From positions 1 through 24,000 of the forward strand of contig VBCJ01000007.1 of NCBI GenBank assembly GCA_005884335.1: 24,000 nt of DNA, read 5' to 3'. The stretch's first letter is position 1. Every line of letters starts with the position of its first letter. Below are positions 15,109 through 22,919 of this stretch, piece after piece. The DNA comes from Betaproteobacteria bacterium. GTDB lineage: Bacteria; Pseudomonadota; Gammaproteobacteria; Burkholderiales; SG8-39. The notes beneath the pieces were generated by a model. The model was not told the DNA's origin and searched no databases. It was given only the letters and a program-made list of their open reading frames with translations. Position numbers and translations under genes: made by a program.

Positions 15109-16092
15109 TTGGCCAAGGAATCGCCATCACCTGACTCGAAATGGCTGGTATACGTCGCCAGTCTTCCCATGGATGATCCGGCAGCCCGGATGCGGGTGCT
15201 GCGCACGCTCGAATCCATGGGCTGCGCGGTGCTGCGCGAGGGTGTCTACTTGCTGCCGGACAGCCAGGCGAACCGGCTAGGCCTGCAGCGCCTCTCCGAA
15301 CACATGAGCCGGATCAGCGGCTCGGCGCATATCTTGCCGGCGACGAATCTAGACGCCCGGCAAGGACAGGCATTCCGGTCGCTCTTTGACCGGGCGGGAA
15401 AATACGAGGAGTTGATCAAAGCCGTCGAGGGGCTACGTGCCGGTTTCGGAATTTCCGAGCCCAGCGCGATCGCTCGAGTTCTCAACAAGCAGCGACGTGA
15501 ATTCGAAGCGATCAGCGCGTTGGATTTTTTTGGTTCGCCGGCAAAGGAGCAGGCTGCGCAAGCGCTGCGCGATACGGAAGGCGAGGTACGAAAAAGGATG
15601 TTTCCCGATGCTCCCAACTCCGGCCGCCTGACCCAGACGGGGCGCTACTACTTCAAGCGCCTTTGGGCATCCCGCAAACCCCTCCTGGCCGATCGGCTCG
15701 CCTCCGCTTGGCTCATCCGGCGCTTCATCGACCCGGAGGCGACCTTGATGTGGTTGGAAAAGACCCAGCAGTGCCCCTCGACTGCGGTCGGCTTCGGTTT
15801 CGACGGCGCGACCTTTTCCAACAGCAAGGACAAGGTAACATTCCAAGAGTTGCTCGCAAAGTTTGGCCTGGACAATAACGAGACGCTCTCGAGAATCGGC
15901 GCGCTCGTGCATTACCTCGACGCGGGTGGTGCGCCGGTCGCCGAGGCGGCCGGAGTGGAAACTCTCCTCGAGGGGGCGCGCCGTCGCTGCAACAGCGACG
16001 AGGAGCTGTTCACCGAAAGCGAGAAAACGTTCGATCTTCTCTACGAAGCCTACTTCGACGCGCCGGGTAAAGACCCCGTTCCCCGCCATTGA
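15109..16092 (+). CDS. ChrB-family chromate resistance / regulatory protein
   Basis: 327 residues from TTG 15109, with GAGGAG 5 nt upstream. The N-terminal ChrB domain (about residues 10-150) includes KWLVYVASLPMDDPAARMRVLRTL-type sequence, LREGVYLLPDS and the RAGKYEELIKAVE block. The C-terminal ChrB domain (about residues 180-320) has LASAWLIRRFIDPEA, FGFDGATFSNSKDKVTFQELL and IGALVHYLDAGG. In chromate-resistance operons ChrB senses chromate or aids the ChrA efflux pump. No chrA is in this window, so a role in chromate resistance is uncertain here. Divergent from tusA-like and convergent with the M48 protease. Confidence 0.88.
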   Translation: MAKESPSPDSKWLVYVASLPMDDPAARMRVLRTLESMGCAVLREGVYLLPDSQANRLGLQRLSEHMSRISGSAHILPATNLDARQGQAFRSLFDRAGKYEELIKAVEGLRAGFGISEPSAIARVLNKQRREFEAISALDFFGSPAKEQAAQALRDTEGEVRKRMFPDAPNSGRLTQTGRYYFKRLWASRKPLLADRLASAWLIRRFIDPEATLMWLEKTQQCPSTAVGFGFDGATFSNSKDKVTFQELLAKFGLDNNETLSRIGALVHYLDAGGAPVAEAAGVETLLEGARRRCNSDEELFTESEKTFDLLYEAYFDAPGKDPVPRH

Positions 16093-16096
16093 TCCT

Positions 16097-16115
16097 GAAA
16101 CGCGGGACGCGTTTC
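16097..16115. terminator. Hairpin between convergent chrB-like and M48 genes
   Basis: GAAACGCG (16097-16104) and CGCGTTTC (16108-16115) form a perfect 8-bp stem with a 3-nt GGA loop, filling the 23-nt gap between both stop codons. T-rich sequence follows on the plus strand but not in a continuous run. It is a plausible shared bidirectional terminator. Confidence 0.5.
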
Positions 16116-17555
16116 TCAATTTCCCCTAGCTGCTTTTTTCTCTTCTGCCTGCAGCGAGCGCAGATCTCGTAAGCGGGCCTCGACGGCAGAAAGTTGGTAG
16201 AAATCACCGTCCCCGCTTTTCTGCGCGAACTGGAGCTGCTCGATTGCAGCCGGCAGCGTTCCCTGCAGAACGTAGGTCTCGGCAAGCGCCTGATGGTGCA
16301 ACAGGCGCTTGCCTGATGCTGCATAGGATTTGGCTTGCAGGTTGTACATGCGGGCGTCTCGCGGGTAGCTTTTCACCAGCTCCGCAAGCCAGGCGAGCGC
16401 CGCCTGATGCTGTCCCATCCCCTGCAATGCATCCACGTAGGCGTAGTGAAGCGGCCGATAATTGGGAGCGCGAGCGAGGGCCGCGCGCAGCACGTCGCGA
16501 GCTCCCGCCGGATCACCGGCGCCGAGGCGCACCCGTGCCATCAGCAGCTCCACCATGGGGTGGGTCCCGAGGAGTTTGCGCACTGTTTCGACTTCGGATG
16601 CGGCTCGGGAAAAATCGCGTGCCCTTGCCAGAGCGCTAGCCAGGCCGTAGCGCGCACCGGCCTCCTCGGCATAGCGGTGCTCGCGCACCAGCTCCTCGAA
16701 ATGCGCGACGGCTTCGCGCGGCAACCCCTGGTCGGCGCGAAGCTTCGCTCGCGCGAGATGAAACTCGATGCTGTCAGGCGCTTGCTTGTACACCGCCATC
16801 TGGGCGCGATTCTGCATGTCGGCGATGCGCTCGGTGGTGAGGGGGTGCGTGCGCAAATAAGCCGGCGCGTTGTTCTCATACAGCCGAGTCGCCTTCTGCA
16901 TGCGCTCGAAGAACGCACCCATGCCGCCGACGTCGAAGCCCGCCTGCTGGAGAAATTGAAAGCCGATTCTGTCGGCCTCGCGCTCGAAATCACGAGTGTA
17001 ATTGAGCTGCGATTGAATGCTGCTCGCTCCTGCGCCTGCGATAACCGCCTGCGCCAAATCGGGACGGGAGCGCGCAGCCAGAATGCCCAGAACCACCGCC
17101 ACAAGAGTGGGAATCGACATCTGCTCCTGTTTTCCCAGAAGGCGGGCGAGGTGGTGCTGGGTCACGTGAGCCACCTCGTGCGCCAGCACCCCGGCGAGCT
17201 CGGACTCCGTCTGCGCCGCGAGCAACAGGCCGGTGTGCACCCCGACGAATCCCCCGGGCATCGCAAAAGCGTTGATGGTGTTGTCGCGCACCATGAAGAA
17301 CTCGAAGTCCTGACGTGCCTCGGGGCTCGCGGCCACAATGCGCCCGCCCACCTCGTTCACGTACTCGGTAAGCTCCGGATCGTCGAGAAAGCTCGGTTCG
17401 CGCAAACGAATTTCCCGCATCGCTTGCTCGCCGGCCTTGCGCTCCATATAGGGCGACACCAGCGCACCGGATGTGTCACCCAGCTCCGGCAGGGTCTGCG
17501 CCTGTCCTTGCGGAGCCAGCAGCGCGAGACCCAGGCAGACGGTGTGGATTCTCAT
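16116..17555 (-). CDS. M48-family zinc metalloprotease with TPR domain (BepA-like)
   Basis: Exported metalloprotease of the BepA/YfgC type, which in E. coli works on outer-membrane protein and LptD assembly quality in the periplasm. The start is ATG 17555 (479 residues). MRIHTVCLGLALLAPQGQAQ is a signal peptide with probable cleavage after AQA or QAQ. The zinc site is HEVAH at residues 126-130 (full motif HEVAHVTQHH) with the third ligand Glu193 in EREAD. The C-terminal half (about residues 260-460) is TPR-rich (LARAKLRADQGLPREAVAHFEEL and similar). A longer in-frame ORF to 17798 has no signal peptide at its start and crosses moaC on the other strand; it is rejected. A TATCAT box ends only a few bases before the ATG, so the mRNA could be nearly leaderless, but this is unproven. 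Confidence 0.93.
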   Translation of the reverse strand: MRIHTVCLGLALLAPQGQAQTLPELGDTSGALVSPYMERKAGEQAMREIRLREPSFLDDPELTEYVNEVGGRIVAASPEARQDFEFFMVRDNTINAFAMPGGFVGVHTGLLLAAQTESELAGVLAHEVAHVTQHHLARLLGKQEQMSIPTLVAVVLGILAARSRPDLAQAVIAGAGASSIQSQLNYTRDFEREADRIGFQFLQQAGFDVGGMGAFFERMQKATRLYENNAPAYLRTHPLTTERIADMQNRAQMAVYKQAPDSIEFHLARAKLRADQGLPREAVAHFEELVREHRYAEEAGARYGLASALARARDFSRAASEVETVRKLLGTHPMVELLMARVRLGAGDPAGARDVLRAALARAPNYRPLHYAYVDALQGMGQHQAALAWLAELVKSYPRDARMYNLQAKSYAASGKRLLHHQALAETYVLQGTLPAAIEQLQFAQKSGDGDFYQLSAVEARLRDLRSLQAEEKKAARGN

Positions 17556-17637
17556 GGATAATATGATACCGCTCTCCGGGTTGGGTTCCCGGACGCGTCG
17601 TTTTATGTGAGTCTGCGTGTCGCTCGAAGGCAGGGAA

Positions 17638-18129
17638 ATGAACCGGTCAAGAAAATTGAGCCATTTCGACGGGTCCGGGCAAGCCCATATGGTGAACGTC
17701 GGAGACAAGCCCGAAACGCATCGCGTCGCGCGCGCCAGCGGCACGATCCGCATGGCGCCCTCGACCCTGAAGCTTGTCCTCGCGGGCCGCGCCAACAAAG
17801 GCGACGTTCTTGGAGTGGCCCGGGTCGCCGCGATTCAGACGGCGAAGCGAACAGGCGAGCTGATCCCTTTGTGCCATTCCCTCGGGCTTACACGAGTGGC
17901 AGCAGAGTTCACCGCGGAGAAGCGCCCGCCTGCGATTCGCCTCGTAGTGACCGTCGAGACGATCGGACGCACGGGAGTGGAGATGGAGGCGCTGGCAGCG
18001 GTGAGCGTAGGACTTCTCACGGTCTACGATATGTGCAAAGCGGTGGACCGCGCCATGATTATCGAGGACATTAAGTTGCTCGAAAAAGCCGGCGGCCGCT
18101 CCGGGCACTTTCGCAGGCCGCAAGCGTGA
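17638..18129 (+). CDS. moaC: Cyclic pyranopterin monophosphate synthase MoaC
   Basis: Converts the MoaA product (3',8-cyclo-7,8-dihydro-GTP) to cyclic pyranopterin monophosphate in molybdenum cofactor synthesis. It has 163 residues from ATG 17638, with AAGG 7 nt upstream. Canonical blocks are MVNVGDKPETHRVARASG, GDVLGVARVAAIQTAKRT, the active-site LIPLCHSL, EMEALAAVSVGLLTVYDMCKA, and DIKLLEKAGGRSG near the C-terminus. The GTG at 17617 is an alternative start but lacks the family N-terminus. It is divergent from the M48 gene and convergent with the pilin-neighbouring GT-C-like gene. No other moa gene is in the window. Confidence 0.97.
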   Translation: MNRSRKLSHFDGSGQAHMVNVGDKPETHRVARASGTIRMAPSTLKLVLAGRANKGDVLGVARVAAIQTAKRTGELIPLCHSLGLTRVAAEFTAEKRPPAIRLVVTVETIGRTGVEMEALAAVSVGLLTVYDMCKAVDRAMIIEDIKLLEKAGGRSGHFRRPQA

Positions 18130-18177
18130 TCCCCGTCGCTGCGGAAAATTCGCGCGGCCTCGTCACTGCCCCTCCCT

Positions 18178-19863
18178 TTAGCGCGAGACCGAGCCGTCCC
18201 TTTTCCGGACCGGAAGGCCGGCGCCCGAGGATTCCAGGCGCTTGATCTCGAAGTCTGCTCCTTTGAAGCCCAAATCGGACGCGCGTCCGTACTCCGCCTT
18301 CGCCTCCCGGGTCCGGCCAAGGTGCTCCAAGACCAGTCCGAGACGGTGGTGCGCAATGCCGCTGTCGGGCTGCAGCTCGACTGCTCGAACCAGATGGCGA
18401 AGCGCCAGGTCGTATTGCCCCTGCAGGAAATGAACCACTCCGCGGGCGTAGTGACAGTGAACCGTGCCCGGGTACTGGGCCATGCATTTTTCGGCAATCT
18501 GGATGGCTTTGTCCGGCTGCCCTCTGTACACGTATTCCCTGCCCATCATGTACAGGGTTCGGGAACCCCATGGAACGGGTTTCTCCGGAAGCTTGGCAAC
18601 CGCATCCTCCCAAAGAAGAAAAGAGCTGGAGAAGACGGCCAGGCGGTCATGGGCCTGGTATAAGAGCAAGGGAATGGCCAGCACGGATGCGGCGATCGCT
18701 GCCCGGAGCGGAAACGCGCTCAGCGTCGCCACGACTGCGATCAGGACTCCGGGCGCCCACAGATAGCTCCGGTAAAGCACGAAGGGTTCCTGAAATCGGG
18801 CCGTGCTCAACTCGACTAAGAAAAGAATCCAAGTGTAGAGCATGCCGAACCCGGCGACGCCCGCCCGGCCGCGACGCCGCAGGAGCAGGAATCCGAGCGC
18901 TCCGAAGGCAACGAACGCCGAGACTTTCAGGACGATCCAGCCCGCCGACCATGTCTGGAGAAAATCCACCCGGATATCGATCGACATCGCACGCGTATCG
19001 GGCCAGAGCCATAGTGCAAGGTATTTGAAGAACAGCCCTGCCTGAGTGACCGCGCTCATCCACCAGGAGAAATCCGCGACCGCGTGTCCGAAGACCCCCT
19101 CGAGCTGGTTGGCGACGGCACCGAAATCCGGCTCGTACGCCCGGCCGATCAGCCACGTTCTGAACAGCGTCACAAAAATCGCCGCAGGCGCGCAGGCAAG
19201 CAAATAGATTGCAGCGTGGCGAACGGCGAAACGCCGTTCCGCCCCGACCAGCAACACGGCGAGCACCGCTGCCCCGGGCAGGAGGATGCTGTGTTCCTTC
19301 GAGAGGACCGCCACGCTGTACATCAGCGCCGCCGACACGGCGTCGGCGTGCCGGCCCCGCGCAAGCCCCCGCACGAACAGCACGATCGACAGCATCGAGA
19401 ACAGGGTGGCGAGGACAACGGTCCGCTGGATCAGGTAAGCCGCTCCGTACACGGCTACCGGATGAATCGCGAAGGCGATTGCCCCGAGGAGCGCCCATGC
19501 CGTGGCGTTCGCCCCCGACGCGTATTCCGAGCGACCCGCCGGCGTAACCAGTCGGAGCAGATCGTAAGTGAGTTTGTAAAGTATTAACGCGCAAGTGATA
19601 TGGAGGGCGAGGCTTACGATCCGGTGGGGGACCAAGCCCCCGATTTCCACCTCCGTTACGGCGAGCGAGAAGTACGCAGGAAGCCTCAGCTCGAGACCGA
19701 ACGGATGCGTGGCGTAGTACGAAAAGCTCTGTCCCGAGAAAAACACCCAGTCGTCGAAGACCCGCGGGCTTCCCAGAAAAGGCCAATAAAGACCGCAGGC
19801 GAGCCCCGCTATCAAGCCTGCGGCGATCCAGTGCGGGAACCGCCTGATGATGCTGGCGAGCAT
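18178..19863 (-). CDS. Polytopic membrane protein with C-terminal TPRs, GT-C glycosyltransferase-like
   Basis: 561 residues. The N-terminal two thirds have about 9-11 hydrophobic segments. The first outside loop carries FDDW (Asp37-Asp38), the acidic pair position typical of GT-C lipid-sugar transferases. Further blocks are LVPHRIVSLALHITCALILYKL-like, YLIQRTVVLATLFSML and VLSKEHSILLPG, which recur in TMTC-like and bacterial TPR-GT-C proteins. The C-terminus (about residues 430-535) holds three TPRs (ALRHLVRAVELQPDSGIAHHRLG and others). The gene starts right after the pilA terminator, so pilin O-glycosylation is a reasonable but unproven guess, by analogy with TfpW/TfpO genes beside pilins. 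I place the start at ATG 19863; an upstream TTG (19872) would fall within the terminator T-run. Confidence 0.8.
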   Translation of the reverse strand: MLASIIRRFPHWIAAGLIAGLACGLYWPFLGSPRVFDDWVFFSGQSFSYYATHPFGLELRLPAYFSLAVTEVEIGGLVPHRIVSLALHITCALILYKLTYDLLRLVTPAGRSEYASGANATAWALLGAIAFAIHPVAVYGAAYLIQRTVVLATLFSMLSIVLFVRGLARGRHADAVSAALMYSVAVLSKEHSILLPGAAVLAVLLVGAERRFAVRHAAIYLLACAPAAIFVTLFRTWLIGRAYEPDFGAVANQLEGVFGHAVADFSWWMSAVTQAGLFFKYLALWLWPDTRAMSIDIRVDFLQTWSAGWIVLKVSAFVAFGALGFLLLRRRGRAGVAGFGMLYTWILFLVELSTARFQEPFVLYRSYLWAPGVLIAVVATLSAFPLRAAIAASVLAIPLLLYQAHDRLAVFSSSFLLWEDAVAKLPEKPVPWGSRTLYMMGREYVYRGQPDKAIQIAEKCMAQYPGTVHCHYARGVVHFLQGQYDLALRHLVRAVELQPDSGIAHHRLGLVLEHLGRTREAKAEYGRASDLGFKGADFEIKRLESSGAGLPVRKRDGSVSR

Positions 19864-19870
19864 AGGCCCC

Positions 19871-19902
19871 AAAAAAAAAGGTACCCCGGAGGGTACCTTT
19901 TT
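19871..19902 (-). terminator. Strong intrinsic terminator of pilA
   Basis: On the minus strand AAAAAGGTACCC, loop TCCG, GGGTACCTTTTT gives a 12-bp perfect stem (19902-19891 with 19886-19875), then a run of nine T in total (19879-19871). The loop UCCG closed by C-G is of the extra-stable UNCG class. The T-run ends 7 nt before the ATG of the downstream GT-C-like gene. Confidence 0.93.
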
Positions 19903-19926
19903 GTGTTGCTGGGAGCTAGGCTACGA

Positions 19927-20427
19927 TCAGCCGCGGCAGGAGCCCGGCAGGAACTTCGGGTTCAAGGTCGTGCCATCGGCGGTGTTATTTCCACAGCGCC
20001 AGCCGAAGACCGTGTTTCCGCCCACATCGGCAGAGGTCATCGGCACGGGCGCGCCGCCGACGCTTTTCAGCGGAACCAGAGTGACCACCGTACCGTTGAT
20101 ACCGGTGGTGGCGGCAAAGCCCTGTATCGTCACCGTGACCTTGCCGTTGACGTCCGTGCCAATGGTTGATACGTACTTCGAGGCCCCCCCTGTCCCGGGT
20201 TGTGTGAATTCGCAGCCCCAATTGTTGATCCCAGGCGCGCTGGTGGCACTTTGGTAGACCTCCGTAATCGAGGTGCGGCATGCGCTCGCAGCCAAGATCA
20301 CTTCGGATATCTTCGCCCGGTTGCTGTAGTCCTGGTACGCCGGGAGTGCTACTGCGGCCAGAATGCCGATGATCGCAACCACGATCATCAACTCGATCAA
20401 GGTAAAGCCCTTCTGAATCGCTCTCAT
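19927..20427 (-). CDS. pilA: Type IV major pilin (type IVa)
   Basis: Structural subunit of type IV pili. It has 166 residues. A short 7-residue leader ending MRAIQKG is followed by FTLIELMIVVAIIGILAAVALPAYQDY; prepilin peptidase would cut after Gly7 and methylate Phe8, and Glu12 (mature Glu5) is conserved. Four cysteines are present: Cys50, Cys72, Cys145 and Cys164. The last two would form the D-region disulfide loop (19 residues apart, near the C-terminus). AAGGAG lies 5 nt before the ATG. It has a sigma-54 promoter and its own terminator, so it is probably a strong monocistronic unit. The globular part is rich in Thr/Ser/Gly, giving many possible O-glycosylation sites. A minor-pilin role is less likely given these signals. 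Confidence 0.95.
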   Translation of the reverse strand: MRAIQKGFTLIELMIVVAIIGILAAVALPAYQDYSNRAKISEVILAASACRTSITEVYQSATSAPGINNWGCEFTQPGTGGASKYVSTIGTDVNGKVTVTIQGFAATTGINGTVVTLVPLKSVGGAPVPMTSADVGGNTVFGWRCGNNTADGTTLNPKFLPGSCRG

Positions 20428-20471
20428 GGATACTCCTTCTTAACACGCCGGATGGCGCTCGGGTGGGTAGC

Positions 20472-20487
20472 AGCAAGTCGCGTGCCG
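20472..20487 (-). promoter_or_regulatory. Sigma-54 (RpoN) promoter of pilA
   Basis: On the minus strand CGGCACGCGACTTGCT matches the consensus TGGCAC-N5-TTGCW except the first base: GGCAC (20486-20482), 5 nt, TTGCT (20476-20472). The -12 element puts transcription start near 20461, giving a leader of about 34 nt with a strong ribosome binding site. RpoN control with PilS/PilR is known for pilA in several proteobacteria; no pilSR genes are in this window. The A/T-rich stretch upstream (20505-20540) could help DNA bending. Confidence 0.8.
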
Positions 20488-20596
20488 CTTCTGGATCGAT
20501 AGACTTACTACATTGTTTTTATTACATTTTATGCCATTCATTGAGCCTGATTCAAGCCATGTAAAAAGGGGCTTCGATCCAAAATGCGGCACAGTC

Positions 20597-20651
20597 TGAC
20601 GCTGAACGTCACCGGGATGCTACGCCGCGCCGGGCTTCCGTTCCAGCGTCA
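20597..20651 (-). other. Inverted repeat at the 3' end of the GT41 gene
   Basis: TGACGCTGAACG (20597-20608) pairs with CGTTCCAGCGTCA (20639-20651) with a single bulge, across a 30-nt GC-rich loop; the right arm contains the GT41 stop codon. No T-run follows, so it is not a classical terminator. The rest of the 20428-20648 gap holds the pilA leader and promoter and no gene that I can see. Confidence 0.4.
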
Positions 20652-21728
20652 CTTCGCCACCTTGGCCAGGAAGTCCTCCAAGGCGCGTATCGGCGCCATG
20701 TCTTCAAAAAGAACATGGCGGTCCGTTTCGATGCGCTTGCGGACGCGATCGCGATATTCACCGTCCCGGATGAGTTTGACCGCAAGCGAAATGTAATCTT
20801 CCTCCGATCCGGCTATCAGCTCGTGTAGTCCCATCCGCTTCAGGATGCCGCTCGCCAGCCTGCCGCGCAGAAACCGCCCCTCCCGAGTCACGATCGGGCT
20901 CCCTTGCTCCACCGCTTGCATTGCGGTGTTGAAGCCGGAGAAGCCGATGGTGTCCAGGAAAACATCGGCACGCTCGAGCAGTCCGTCAAACGCCGGGCCG
21001 TTCAGCCAGGGAATGAAGATCACGTATTCGTCGAAGTTCAGGCCGTATTGGGCGAAAACGGCGTCAAGTCGCTGCCGCAATGCTTCCGCCAGATTGCTCA
21101 CCTCCGGTATGAAGAAAACGAACTGGCACCGGCCTAACCTGCGTGCGATTTCGGCAAAAACCCAATCGTGTTGAAGCGCGTATTTGAATGGCATGCCGGG
21201 GCAAAGAAGAAGCGGAGACCGAGGATCGATGCCCAGCTTGCCTAAGTCGAGACTGATCGCTTCACCTCCCCAGGGCCGATAGAAACACCCCAGATTGGGC
21301 AGGGTAATGAGTCGTTCCGTGTAGTTCTCCTGCGCACGGGGCGGCTCCAATTCTTCCGCGGACAAATAGTAATCGATCGTCGGCAGCCCGGTCGTCTCGG
21401 GATGTCCCCACGTCGCCACCTGCACCGGCGCAAGGCGCAAACTCGCCAGCCTTACCGACATCGGATCCATTCCGATCTCAGGATAGATCAGCACGTCCAG
21501 CTGCCGGTCGATGATTCCCTGCACCCACTGCCGCAGGGGTTTTGCTTCCTGCTCGAAATGCGCCGCGGAAGATTTCGCGAGAAGGGTCTCCTCGTCTTGG
21601 CGAACCCCGAAATAAAACGCGTAGAGGGCGAAGCGCTCGCGATCGATTTTCTCGAACCACCCCCTGACGATGGCTTTCCAGACCGAGTGATTCCAAAAGT
21701 ACTGTGAAGCGATCCCGACACGGATCAC
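20649..21728 (-). CDS. GT41-family glycosyltransferase catalytic part (O-GlcNAc-transferase/SPINDLY-like)
   Basis: 359 residues that match the catalytic half of bacterial OGT-like proteins: IRVGIASQYFWNHSVWKAIVRGWF, GHPETTGLPTIDYYLSAEELEP, YTERLITLPNLGCFYRP, and the UDP-sugar-binding C-terminal half with FLDTIGFSGFNTAMQAVEQG, SPIVTREGRFLRGR and MGLHELIAGSEEDYISLA. In homologues this follows TPRs in one polypeptide. Here it starts at a GTG overlapping the TPR gene's TGA (GTGA), and the linker normally containing FYLAYQEENNRDLL-like sequence is missing. It would act in the cytosol, transferring a sugar to protein targets. A separate two-subunit enzyme is possible, but a deletion (real or artefactual) within one gene is more likely. 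Confidence 0.85.
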   Translation of the reverse strand: MIRVGIASQYFWNHSVWKAIVRGWFEKIDRERFALYAFYFGVRQDEETLLAKSSAAHFEQEAKPLRQWVQGIIDRQLDVLIYPEIGMDPMSVRLASLRLAPVQVATWGHPETTGLPTIDYYLSAEELEPPRAQENYTERLITLPNLGCFYRPWGGEAISLDLGKLGIDPRSPLLLCPGMPFKYALQHDWVFAEIARRLGRCQFVFFIPEVSNLAEALRQRLDAVFAQYGLNFDEYVIFIPWLNGPAFDGLLERADVFLDTIGFSGFNTAMQAVEQGSPIVTREGRFLRGRLASGILKRMGLHELIAGSEEDYISLAVKLIRDGEYRDRVRKRIETDRHVLFEDMAPIRALEDFLAKVAK

Positions 21729-22915
21729 GCCGTTTGCTGGCTGCCCACCGCCTTGAAACCCTCTGCGTTCCGAGTCCCGTCAAACCAGCGTTCCAGCTCA
21801 TCCAGCTGCGCGGCAAAGGCGGTTCTGCACTTCATGGGATCGGCATCCGTCCCAAACATTTTTGGTATTTGCGACATCGCAAGCCCCCAGCGCGCCTCGA
21901 CGTACCCGGGATCGAGCGAAAGCGCCTTCTTATGGCAGTCGAGCACTTCGTTCAATCGACCCTGGTTCCTGAAAACGTGACTCAGGCCGTAGTGCGCTTC
22001 GGGGAGGTCGGGCCGGAGCGCAAGGACCTTTTCGTAGCAGGGAATCGCCTCATTCAGTCTGTTTTGATCCCGCAGGACATCCGCGAGGTTGTAATGCGCT
22101 TCGAGCAGGTCAGGCTCGATCACGAGCGCCTTTCGGTAGCAGGCAATTGCCTGGTCCGGCTTGCCTTGGACGTTGAGCACGTTGCCCAAATTGACATATG
22201 CCGGGGAAAAATCGGGAGCCAGCGACAAGGCTTTTTCGTAACTGGCGACGGCTTCATCCCATTGGGACTGATCTTTGTAGGAATTCCCCTGATTAAAGTG
22301 CCATTCGCAGGATTCGGGCTTAAGGGTCGGCGCTTCGTCAGGGCGGACAGCAGTCTTATCGACATTGCTTTGATCCCTAAGCACATCCTGCAGCCCGGCG
22401 TTGGCCGCAGCAGCATGGGGTGCGAGGGCCAGAGCCCTCTTGTAGCAAGCAACGGCTCTGTCCGGCTTGCCCTGCGCCCTGAGGGCGGCACCCAGATTGA
22501 TGAGTGCGTCGACATAGTCGGGGTCGAGCGCCAGAGCGTTCAGGTAACAGACGACGGCTTCGTTGAGCTTTCCTTGCGCGCCCAGAGTATTGCCGAGATT
22601 GTTGTGCGCGGGCGGATTCGAAGGATTGCGCGAGAGCGCCCGCGATATCAGCTCAGCAGCCCGTCCATGTTCGCCCCGCTGGTGGGAGATAACGCCCAAG
22701 AAATGGAGTGCATCGATGTTGTCCGGATCTATCGACAGAATTTCATCGTAAGCCGCCTCCGCTTCCGACAGACGCCCTGCCTGATGGTGCTGCAGGGCAG
22801 CGCCCAGCTTGCGTGAAGCAGCGACGACTGGATCTTCGGCGCCCTCGCCCGACGGGCCCGGAGTCGGGGGCTCTTCTGCCGCCCCCTTGCGGGACCCGAA
22901 CAACCATCTGTGCAT
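21725..22915 (-). CDS. TPR protein, N-terminal half of a split GT41 glycosyltransferase
   Basis: 396 residues from ATG 22915 (MHRWLFGSRKG). Residues about 20-40 are a Pro/Gly/Glu-rich linker. Then about nine tandem TPR units of 34 residues follow, for example AHNNLGNTLGAQGKLNEAVV, AYVNLGNVLNVQGKPDQAIA and AHYNLADVLRDQNRLNEAIP. One unit around residues 180-210 is degenerate. The protein ends FDGTRNAEGFKAVGSQQTA; in relatives GSQQ continues into FYLAYQEENN and the catalytic domain. The next gene holds that domain and overlaps by 4 nt. An in-frame start at 22960 would overlap the upstream gene. TPRs would present target proteins to the catalytic part. No signal peptide is seen. Confidence 0.85.
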   Translation of the reverse strand: MHRWLFGSRKGAAEEPPTPGPSGEGAEDPVVAASRKLGAALQHHQAGRLSEAEAAYDEILSIDPDNIDALHFLGVISHQRGEHGRAAELISRALSRNPSNPPAHNNLGNTLGAQGKLNEAVVCYLNALALDPDYVDALINLGAALRAQGKPDRAVACYKRALALAPHAAAANAGLQDVLRDQSNVDKTAVRPDEAPTLKPESCEWHFNQGNSYKDQSQWDEAVASYEKALSLAPDFSPAYVNLGNVLNVQGKPDQAIACYRKALVIEPDLLEAHYNLADVLRDQNRLNEAIPCYEKVLALRPDLPEAHYGLSHVFRNQGRLNEVLDCHKKALSLDPGYVEARWGLAMSQIPKMFGTDADPMKCRTAFAAQLDELERWFDGTRNAEGFKAVGSQQTA

Positions 22916-22919
22916 ACGT

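Noticed and set aside
16335..17561. 408-residue plus-strand ORF opposite the M48 protease gene
   Set aside because: Shadow of the protease coding strand. The protease frame has a signal peptide, HEVAH motif and TPRs; this one has no domain.
17556..17637. Leaderless promoter for the M48 protease (TATCAT next to the ATG)
   Set aside because: No supporting -35 box was found, so it is mentioned in the gene entry but not listed as a promoter.
17556..17798. N-terminal extension of the M48 protease ORF
   Set aside because: It would bury the signal peptide and cross the moaC start region on the opposite strand; ATG 17555 directly precedes a normal signal peptide.
21880..22820. Direct repeats of about 102 nt seen as a possible satellite or CRISPR-like array
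   Set aside because: They are diverged repeats encoding 34-residue TPR units in a single reading frame, without conserved spacers.
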